NCBI RefSeq assembly: GCF_034702125.1
Contig: NC_085867.1
Span: 42,857,983 to 42,921,982, forward strand
Reading direction: 5' to 3'
Length of the DNA stretch: 64,000 bases
From: Engraulis encrasicolus
Lineage: Eukaryota > Chordata > Actinopteri > Clupeiformes > Engraulidae
In this document: positions 55,033-64,000 of the stretch, one piece after another
Numbering within the stretch: the stretch's first letter is position 1
Layout: every line of letters starts with the position of its first letter
Translations under genes and position numbers: made by a program
Notes under the pieces: generated by a model
Told to the model about the DNA's origin: nothing
Database searches by the model: none
Seen by the model: only the letters and a program-made list of their open reading frames with translations

Positions 55033-55516
55033 GTATCCATTAGAATTGAATCATAAACTAGAGATTCATTTTAGCTTCTATGCATGGGAATGTCTTTTCA
55101 TTACCTCAGTGGCATCCAGTTGACCTAGAAAGTCAAACTGAGAAAACCTTTACATTGTAGATGATAGACTAGGCTATTTGGAACGAAGCCACATTCCATC
55201 ACACTTGGATCCTAACATAGGCCTACACTCTTTTTGGTTTCTTTGCATGAATGTATAGCCTCATTGGGGACTCGACTGTTATTTATTGTCGAGGTCACTG
55301 GAGGGAAATAGGGGAGAGTCATGCTATGTTTTTCTTTGTTGAGGGGAGGGTACAAACAAAAGAAGAAATAAAATCATATTGTCATTATTGTTCAAAAAAG
55401 GTCACATGCTCCCATACAGGCCTATTAGTGCCAGCTACACTTTGCTTTAATATAGAATACTAATGCCATCAATGTCACTCAAGACAATATGGACAGACAA
55501 TGTGTGATTAAAAGAA

Positions 55517-55630
55517 ATGAGAGTACTGACTGACACACAAACACACAAACGCACAGGCACACGCACGCGCGACTGCACACACACTCTCACACACGCGCTC
55601 ACCCACACACACACGTGCACACTCACGCGT

Positions 55631-55688
<58 letters not shown>

Positions 55689-55701
55689 GACTGTGCGCGC
55701 A

Positions 55702-55793
<92 letters not shown>

Positions 55794-55794
55794 A
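55517..55794 (+). repeat. (CA)n microsatellite complex
   Basis: Two long CA blocks (55632-55681 and 55707-55792) separated by a cgtgcgcgactgtgcgcg segment that resembles the start of the array. Confidence 0.96.
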
Positions 55795-55928
55795 GTCTTA
55801 AAATAATGAGAAACAGACAGCACAGAGACATTTAAAAAAAACTGTTCGGCTCTGTGACTCATGGGCGTGGACTCATCGGGCAATCTCCCATGTGTGACCA
55901 TTGCAACAGAGAAACAGTGATCCTTAAT

Positions 55929-55930
<2 letters not shown>

Positions 55931-55984
<54 letters not shown>

Positions 55985-56153
55985 CTCTGTCTCTCTCCCT
56001 CTCTCTCTCTCTCTCTCTGTCTGTCTGTCTGTCTCTTTCTCTCCCTCTCTCTCTCTGTCTCTCTCTCCCACTCTCTCTCTCTCTGTCTGTCTCTCTCTCT
56101 CTGTCTGTCTCTCTCTCTCTCTGTCCCTCTCTCTCTCTCTCTCTCTCTCCCCC

Positions 56154-56239
<86 letters not shown>

Positions 56240-56312
56240 TCTCTCTCCCTCTCTCTCTCTCTCCCCCTCTCTCCCTCTCTCTCTCTCTCCCCCCCCCCTC
56301 TCTCTCCCTCTC
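55931..56312 (+). repeat. (CT)n/(CTGT)n compound microsatellite
   Basis: About 380 bp of CT with CTGT, CCCT and CTTT interruptions. Confidence 0.97.
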
Positions 56313-56779
56313 CTTCCATGTTTCATGCAGCAGGGCTTGGTGGTGGGGGTGGGGGTTGCAGAGTTGGCAGTGCAGGCGGTGCGCAGGCTTCCCTGCTTTA
56401 CTGAGCTAGAATTACAGCCTGAGCGCTGAGCTCTGACAGCACTAAAACCAAATAGTTTCTGGCACGCAGCAGTAGTAGACTCAGAAACAGCAGAGCAGAC
56501 TATAAGGAAATGTAGGGAAAGCGTAAGGTAGTCTATTGTTACTGATATTATGTGCTATATGGTATTCATTCTGTATACTGCATACAATATACATTCTATG
56601 GTAGGCTACTATACATACAGTATATGGTGTGTTGTAGCCTACAGTAGCAATCATGTTGCATACATACACACAAAAAGTCAAGATAAACGTGTTCAGTACA
56701 CATAAAAGAGCCATAGTAGTTCTAATTATTGTGCATTGTAGAAGTCCCTCAGTTCAACAAGAAAGAAAAAAAAAGACAA

Positions 56780-56925
56780 AAAGAATGGGACAGGAAGCAC
56801 GTGGGAGAGAGAGACGGGGGAGGATCGATTCGGGAAATGACCTCAGGTCAGGAATCGAACCCGAGTCGCCCACGTAGCAGTCCGGTGCCCAGCAGAATAA
56901 GCCACGACTGGGCCTCCTCTTGTTA
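56780..56925 (-). mobile_element. tRNA-derived SINE head, minus strand
   Basis: Reverse reads cccagtcgtggcttattc, then B-box-like gggttcgattcctgacc at about 56850-56866, and cctctctcccacgtgctt body. No full tRNA fold. Confidence 0.6.
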
Positions 56926-56948
56926 CTCTTATTCTAATGTGTCCTTTA

Positions 56949-57184
56949 CGGTAGGGACACATAGGAGGCAAAGCGAGCGAAGCGTAGACAGGCGAAATCC
57001 ACCCGTCATCAGGAATGGAACAGTTATGTTGTTGATTTGATTGGGCCGCGGCAGGCGAATTCGCTCCTCATTTGCATAACATTAAACTTTCTTTAATAAT
57101 TTCGCTCCTGTTCGCTTGCTTTCGCCTGCCTTCGCTTCTCTCATAGGAATGAATGTCAAAGTTCGCGTGTATGTGTCCCTACCG
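56949..57184. mobile_element. PIF/Harbinger-like MITE (CGGTAGGGACACATA)
   Basis: 236 bp, ends CGGTAGGGACACATA and TATGTGTCCCTACCG, flanked by TTA on both sides as for PIF/Harbinger. Interior rich in gcgagcgaagcg and ttcgcctgccttcgc. Confidence 0.8.
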
Positions 57185-58243
57185 TTACTGTCCCATGCTT
57201 GCATTTAGCAACCATGCCTTGGCTCTTATAGAGCTCTGCCTTGTCTGCAGTAATGTAGTATGTGGGTCAGTGACGTTTCAGCAGTCGCACAGTCAGGGAG
57301 ACGCAATGACAGTCAGCGGCAGCCACTGCCAGCCACTATTATATGTCTCTTTTTTGTTTGTTTGTTTTTAGTGGACTATCTAAGAACCATATTCATTCCA
57401 GCATATCAACCACCAATTAATAATTAATTAATTTATGGGCATTGGATGCCGTTGTGCCAGACACATTTACAACACCCATTTGCCAATCCCACTTGTAACA
57501 AATGCCACTAGACTGACGGTGCCCATCCACTAGTCAGTTTGACGCAAGCCGTACCAACGCATTCAATTCATTTTCAATGAAATGCGGCATATCGTCGTTA
57601 CCGGACTCGCAATGCATTTTGGGATTCCGGCGCGGCGAGCGTGGCTCCGGTGGCACGTCAAAAAGTTGAGCTCTCCTGAAAGTTATGCAAATTAGCAGCG
57701 GCTGACGGACTGCGTTACCCAATGACTGTTGATTACATGAAGATGTCCCATGATACCTGTGGTCATCACGAAGGTGCATTTCCCTCGGTAAAAGTAGATT
57801 TTTGGCATCTATCGAACTTTTGGATGTACAAAATATAGACTACAAGCATGTATGTTGCATGTGCTTATGATGCCTGGGTTCAAATGATTATGTTCGATTT
57901 CGACCATAAGCATAACAACACGAGGCCAAGCTGTGTGTGAAAAAAACACATGTGCCGAGTTCGGTAAGAGCATGTTGAACTGTAATTTAGGGGCAGTTGG
58001 TTTGCTATATCGATAAAAACGGCTAGAAATGTAGATTGATATACTTCCTGTATATAACTCCCGGGCCACGCGAGCTGTAGTAGCAGTGCGTCGACACTGG
58101 GACATCCAGTACGTCGAGCTGCGATAACGTAACGCTATAATGGATTTCTAGACTAACAGGCCATGTTCTATTAAAGGGGTATGCCACTATTTTGGGGCTT
58201 AATACAGTTAAAATCGTTGGCTGGGGTTTATAAAGGTGGTAAA

Positions 58244-58446
58244 GTGTCTTATTTTTGGTGTTAAGCGTTGTCTTGCTTTAAGACAAGTTAAAAGAAGGAA
58301 TATGTCGCTAAGCTAGTGAAAGTCAATGGATCCATGTAGCATTGTAGCATGCTACATGGATCCATTGAATTTCACTAGCTTAGCGACATGCTCCCTCTTT
58401 TAACTTGTCTTAAAGCAAGACAACGGCTTACATGAAAAATAAGACA
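58244..58446. repeat. Near-perfect palindrome with about 96-bp arms
   Basis: Left arm 58244-58340 contains tgtcttgctttaagacaag and caatggatccatgtagc; the right arm mirrors it; centre about 10 bp. Probably the end of a foldback element starting near 58175 (aaaggggtatgcc). Confidence 0.9.
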
Positions 58447-59179
58447 GTATTTCCAGGTGGGTCCTGCACCCTCGTGGGCACTTAACATTTCTGAAAATAA
58501 GGGCCCACAAGGGTGCAGGGCCCACCGATGAGTCGCTTATGCACCACTAATTATGAGGGGCCTTCGTAAGCCAAAAGTGCCCTGGCCCTCGTAAGCCAAA
58601 CGTGCCCTGGCCGTATTTCTCCCCCAGTCCCGCCCTGCATCCCACCATATTGTATTTCACCTCCTCAGTACTCACAGGGTGGATTCCAATATGTGGACTT
58701 CCGTCCTCCCTTGCTCACTTGCCTGTTTGTGACCTCATGATGACTTATTGCAGAAAATGAATTGCAAATATCTTGCAAAAGCACAATTCTAATGGCATTT
58801 CCTCATTTGCAATCAGGATGGTTGATTGATTGATGTGGCTACGCTGACAGCGGGGGAAACTTCATTGTTTTCTCCACGCAGTCGGGGCATCAGCAAAACG
58901 CAAGGTGACAAGCACAAGTGGAGGACAGGAGTCCGCATATTGGAATGCACACACAGACACAAAGCAGCCCTCCATAGCCCTCAGTCAGTCTCGCTCGCCC
59001 CCTCATAACCCACACACCTCTTTCCTCTCCGGGGCTTGGCAGAGTGCCCACGGATCTGCAGCGACAGTGTCCAGTGTCTGACCTTTCTCCTTTACTGAGT
59101 CACTGGGCGTATTTACCGGCTGCACGTGGCTGTAACCATGCATGTGCTTCCACAGAAGACAGAGACAGAGAGACACACA

Positions 59180-59565
59180 GAGACACACTCATGCACGCAC
59201 ACACACACGCACAAACACACACACATGCACGAACACACACACATGCACACACAACACACACAACTTACACGCACACACAAACACACACTCTCTCACGCAC
59301 ACACACAACAGACACACACACACACACATTTTCTCTCTGTCTCTCGATCTCTCAGTAAGACATGCGCACGCACGCACGCACGCACGCACACACGCACACA
59401 CACACACACACACTTTCAGAGCAGCAGCAGCCAGACATAAGCTCACAGGCATCCACCAATCTGGAGGGCGACCCGCTGACATGCAGAGGGAAGACACGCG
59501 TCTGATTGGCCCTGTCAAGCACCTGCTTTGATCCTGTTGCTGACAGGAAATACAGGGCTTCCAAA

Positions 59566-59663
<98 letters not shown>

Positions 59664-59778
59664 CATGCAGAGGGTGCAAACACACACATACAGCACATAC
59701 AGTACACAATAGAGTTGGCATGAATTCCAAAAAACACACACACACACTTTCTCTGTCTCCCTATCTCTCCGTCCGTAA

Positions 59779-59856
<78 letters not shown>

Positions 59857-59859
59857 CGG

Positions 59860-59927
<68 letters not shown>

Positions 59928-60047
59928 AGCATGCAGAGGGTGCAAACACACACATACTACAGCACATAGGCACATCCATACAGTACACAATAGAGTTGGC
60001 ATGAATTCCAAAACACACACACATTCAACAAACACACACACACACGG

Positions 60048-60128
<81 letters not shown>
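59180..60128 (+). repeat. Large (CA)n satellite cluster with tandem higher-order units
   Basis: Five CA blocks separated by short unique inserts. The insert gcatgcagagggtgcaaac ... gagttggcatgaattcc occurs at 59663-59730 and again at 59929-60010, and a ctctgtctc..ctctc..gtaagaca insert occurs at 59336 and 59753. Confidence 0.93.
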
Positions 60129-60129
<1 letters not shown>

Positions 60130-60210
60130 CCAGACACATGGGCACATGTTTGGACCTAGCACCTACACTGTTCACCTGTAGTCAATCCAGCAGAGCAGTT
60201 ACTAGAAAGA

Positions 60211-60791
60211 CCTGTGTGAAGTTGGCACCCCATATGTTGCAAATATGAATAAAAGTATATTGATTCGTTTGTGCACGATTGTGCAGGCAAAATGAGCGTT
60301 TGTGCACAAACCGTCTTTAAGATATAACTTTTAAGATTTAAATAACGTAAATAAAATAGCAAAACCAAACAAAATAACATACAAATGGTTTGTGCACAAA
60401 CCTTAATCTTCGCCACACACGCATGCATAAACGAAGTACAAACAATTCCAAGCATTTTTGAGTAATTTGGATGTTAGCGGGGTCTGCGTCACCTACTTCC
60501 AAATAATTAAAAGTGAAATTATATAAAAACGGTCTGTGCACAAACGTTAATTTTGCCTGCACAATCGTGCACAAACAAAGCACAAATAATTCCAATCATT
60601 TGGAGTCATTTGGATGTTAATGGGGTGCTGAGTAACCTAATGTCAATTAAGGTCATAGAGTTAAATATCTTAAAGACGGTTTGTGCACAAACGCTCATTT
60701 TGCCTGCACAATCGTGCACAAACGATGCACAAACAAATCAAAATGTTTTTAATCCATATTTTAAACTTATGGGGTGCCAACTTCACACAGG
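60211..60791. mobile_element. Non-autonomous element with 24-bp perfect inverted ends and 11-bp target duplication
   Basis: Ends CCTGTGTGAAGTTGGCACCC and inverse (24 bp perfect over 60211-60234 and 60768-60791). Flanked by tactagaaaga at 60200-60210 and 60792-60802. A second inverted pair of about 62 bp lies at about 60268-60331 and 60663-60726. Three direct units of roughly 145 bp (from about 60381, 60528 and 60672) each start with a TTTGTGCACAAAC-like palindrome. No coding frame. The duplication length is in the MULE range, but the family is not recognised. Confidence 0.92.
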
Positions 60792-60873
60792 TACTAGAAA
60801 GACATGTTTCTCCTTATGTAAGGGCATGACGCCAGGTCCTATAAGCTGCAGTGCTGACCACAGGAGACCATAC

Positions 60874-61113
60874 CAGAGTGAGTAGATAACAGAGAGGTTC
60901 CATTGGCCCATTGTTTCCGGGTTCTATTATTGCAAGGGGGTGGGGGGGGGGGGGGTTAAATCCCCCTTTAGGCAGACCTAGGCAGACCTAAGGACTGTTC
61001 TATTCAATGCTAGCAGTATTATGACACGCGCCTTCAGACCGGAACCTGGTCATGTTAGGTGCCCATAGGAACCTATTACATTAGCATATCTCTATATACT
61101 TAAAGAATCTCTG
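60874..61113 (+). mobile_element. MITE family B copy 3
   Basis: Same interior as the copy at 3035; flanks accatac / atcatac match at 6 of 7. Carries a longer G-run. Confidence 0.85.
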
Positions 61114-61302
61114 ATCATACTGCCATTCGAATACCAGAACAAATACAAAGCCTTGCACGGACTACACTTAGAGCTTTTTTACGCTGTGAAAGCGTGCTCA
61201 TGCTGCAGGTTCACTGTACCAAGATAAAACGGCTTCATAAAAAGTGTACTAACAGTAGGCCTATATATTGCACACTGCTGCATCCAACCTGTACCAAATT
61301 AA

Positions 61303-62351
61303 AGGGGCATTCCACCGGTGGAGACATGATTATGTATTGAAAGTGGGTCATATATGTAGTAGAATAGTAGGATACATTTCTAATTTGGTGCCTTCTTGGC
61401 AGAGAAAAGGCAGAAAATGACTTTTTAGTGCTTTTGTGACAACAATCCCCATAATGCATTGCAATGCTCAAGTTCCACAGGCCACACCCAGGCAGCTCTG
61501 GCAGTGACTTACTGGAGCCTCAATGCCAGTGATTTCAAAAGCACTGTTTTGAAGCGCGGTCTGCGCGATGTCATTCCACGCTCAAACTGCCTTCAATACG
61601 AAGAGTAACCTAGACGTGTCGGTTGTTTTTTTAGCTTCACAGACTCGACGACAATGAAAATTAAATATTAAATCTTTATGTCACATGCATTTTTGATCGC
61701 ACTGGCAGCCACCGCGGTAGTTTGGAACAAAGAAGTGGCTCATTTGTCGAGGATAGGTTGCACGAAGCGGAATGTTTCCTCGACCTCGGAAACACTGTTC
61801 AACTGTCCAAATAACTTCAGCGTAACTTGCAAGCGCACGTGTAGTCTTTGGTTATCGTAAATAAATGAAACGAAAAAAGCACGGGCAACTCATTTAATGA
61901 AGAGCTCACACAGTCCGTAGCCCGACGAAGGTTAGAACAAGGAAGTAGCTTGTTCTCGACTCGGGGACAGAGCAGGCTGGTCGAGAGGACCAATCAGAAA
62001 CCTATTTTCTCTACTTCCCGCCCTTCAATCCGTGCCGTCTGCATCATTCCCTGCGTCGAGACACAATTTTGGGGAGGTGCCCCAGAGTACCTGCGTGATG
62101 GGGGGGGGCTTCACTCCGTTAACTGCATCACCACGCAGGGATGCTAGTCTCGAGGCATAAACCACCCTTTACACTTCCTCCTACAATGATACAAAATGAC
62201 GATTTTTACATCATTGTAGGAGGCAGTGTTAAGGGGTGAATACAGATTTCTCCTGTCTCAGGGGGAATTTAGAGAGTGTTGCACGACCATTCGAAAGTAT
62301 AACTGGGTGTCTAGCAATGGAAAGAATAATGCAAATGGGTGGAGTGTCCCT
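61303..62351. mobile_element. TTAA-flanked element of 1049 bp (AGGGGCATTCCACC)
   Basis: Ends AGGGGCATTCCACCGGTGG and GGTGGAGTGTCCCT, with TTAA on both sides. Contains a hairpin at about 62165-62240 (cctcctacaatgat / atcattgtaggagg). No transposase frame. Confidence 0.85.
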
Positions 62352-62717
62352 TTAAATGTAAACGGTACAAACATTAAAATCAATTGACAGGGGACTGCTA
62401 CATGGATAATATCTATTTTGGTTGAACTTTGCGGTATACATGTACAATGTATACTAGTTTTTACAAAATACATACCATATGGAATTTTGTTTAAAAGGCA
62501 AAACAGCTCAAAAACGGCAGTGATGAGGCCAGTATAACAGTCACAACGTGTCAGGTAGGTATGGGAAAGAACAAACACTCACTCACACACAAACAGTCAC
62601 TACTCCAATATTCAGGCGCCAACTTTTTTGGGGGCAGTTGGAAAAAAGGACTATTAGGAAGTCACAATATACTTTCCATTTTTATTCTAAATGTGCAAAA
62701 TGTGAAGTGTATATACA

Positions 62718-62862
<145 letters not shown>

Positions 62863-62879
62863 TTTTTTTTTAAATCAAC

Positions 62880-64000
62880 TGTAGAACTTTTTACTTTCAG
62901 AGGCTGAATGTTTTCCAACAGTCTCTTCCACTTCCTGTTGCTTCCTGTTCAGGAGGCTACTGCATCCCTCTGGTCCACCACATTTAGTTAGGGTCCGCTC
63001 TGCTCTCTTGGAAGACCTAAATTCAATTCTGTGCCCCCTTACCAGTGTCTGGTTTCATCTGGCACAGTAGTAGTAACAGCCTGGGAGCAGTCCAGGGCCT
63101 CCCTACCCCAGCAGGTTCCATTTAACCCGTTAATGTGGTGCCCACGCGGTGGCCTCCCTCAGTCAGGGCTAGTTATTTCTTTCCCTCAGGCCAGTATGAC
63201 AACATGTGGTCAATGTCCATGCTCACTCATTCACTCACTGACACACTGACTGCAAAAGTAAAGTACTGGTAAATAGACTTGAAGAACTTTGAATTATTCG
63301 TCCAATTAATAGCGGAGTTGTATTCCACTATTAGAGTACTCCCTCTAGAATGGAATAGAAATAGTTGTTCTTACATGTCCAGAGATCATGAGCATGTTTT
63401 CGATGAAATAAGCACTGACCTACAAACTCACTCACACCATTAGTGAGCCACAAAATGAGCCTGCCTGCCTGCTATGCAGGGTGCAGTTTGTTGAAGAACC
63501 AGAAGGGGGGATACGTATGTTTCAGATTTTAAGCATCATCAATGGAGTTACATACAGCCACTATAAAAATCAAGAAAAAGTGAAGATATTAAGACCAGAA
63601 GGGGGGACAATCCCCCCCCCTCCCTACAAATCGCACCCTGCCTGCTAAGCTTCCACCCCAGGACTGGCCAAGTCGACAGGCCGTCGCTAAGAGGCATTGC
63701 CAGGGCTGGACTGGGACCAAACAATAGCCTGGGCACCCACTCTATATATGAAAGGGACACTGTGCAGGAAATGGTCAAAAAGGGTACTGCAACTGTGCTG
63801 ATCATTTATTGCAGGGGTGTCAAACTTAGGCCCGCGGGCCAAATCTGGCCCGCGGAGTCTTTTTATTCGGCCCGCGAGATCATTTCAAATGTGTATTACA
63901 GTTGGCCCTCATACATCATTAATGTACAGTGTACCAAGACTTGAACATGAAATTTGGTGTTTCTCAGAAGTATGAGCGGGCCCAGGCCAATGACACAGCT
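62880..64000. other. Right-edge region without a recognised gene
   Basis: Contains a family C-like fragment at 63749-63803 (aaagggacactgtgcagg) and a hAT-like left end CAGGGGTGTCAAACTTAGGC at 63813 whose other end is beyond the window. Nothing coding seen. Confidence 0.5.

Noticed and set aside
55854..56429. 191-codon Ser/Leu-rich frame
   Set aside because: Translation of a (CT)n microsatellite.
59189..60137. Cys/Val-rich frames of 250 or more codons on the minus strand
   Set aside because: Pure translation of (TG)n; the same happens at 15.9, 34.8 and 55.6 kb.

Overview
The window is vertebrate nuclear DNA, almost certainly from a teleost fish. Long introns with GT-AG borders, a very high load of CA/GA/TA microsatellites, many short hAT-type and TTAA-type transposons, tRNA-derived SINEs and a gsdf gene (a TGF-beta family gene known from ray-finned fish) all point that way. 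I cannot name the species. All splice borders were read by eye from GT/AG signals, reading phase and family conservation; none was computed.

Region 1-31308, minus strand: most of a ppef2-type gene (serine/threonine protein phosphatase with EF-hands). Seventeen coding exons are placed, from the start codon at 31308 to an exon that runs off the left edge. Phases join without a break across all of them. The C-terminal EF-hand pair lies outside the window. The introns are packed with transposons and microsatellites, and several sit within 30 bases of an exon edge.

Region 31309-42092: the divergent intergenic stretch between ppef2 and gsdf, about 10.8 kb of SINEs, hAT elements and a large GT repeat, with no gene seen.

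Region 42093-46088, plus strand: a complete five-exon gsdf gene (233 residues) with signal peptide, short prodomain and C-terminal cystine-knot domain. Intron 4 carries a tandem duplication that copies the last acceptor.

Region 47917-50137, plus strand: a two-exon gene for a 217-residue secreted, cysteine-containing protein that I do not recognise. It lies about 1.8 kb downstream of gsdf on the same strand and is the main unexplained gene here.

Region 50138-64000: the probable 3' UTR of that gene, then repeats: hAT elements with target duplications, long CT and CA arrays, a PIF/Harbinger-like MITE, foldback elements, a 581-bp element with an 11-bp target duplication and iterated TTTGTGCACAAA palindromes, and a (TA)n block. 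No gene is seen there.

ppef2 on one side of gsdf fits the wider vertebrate PPEF2 neighbourhood (human 4q21) as I remember it. No prokaryotic, viral or CRISPR-like system is present.
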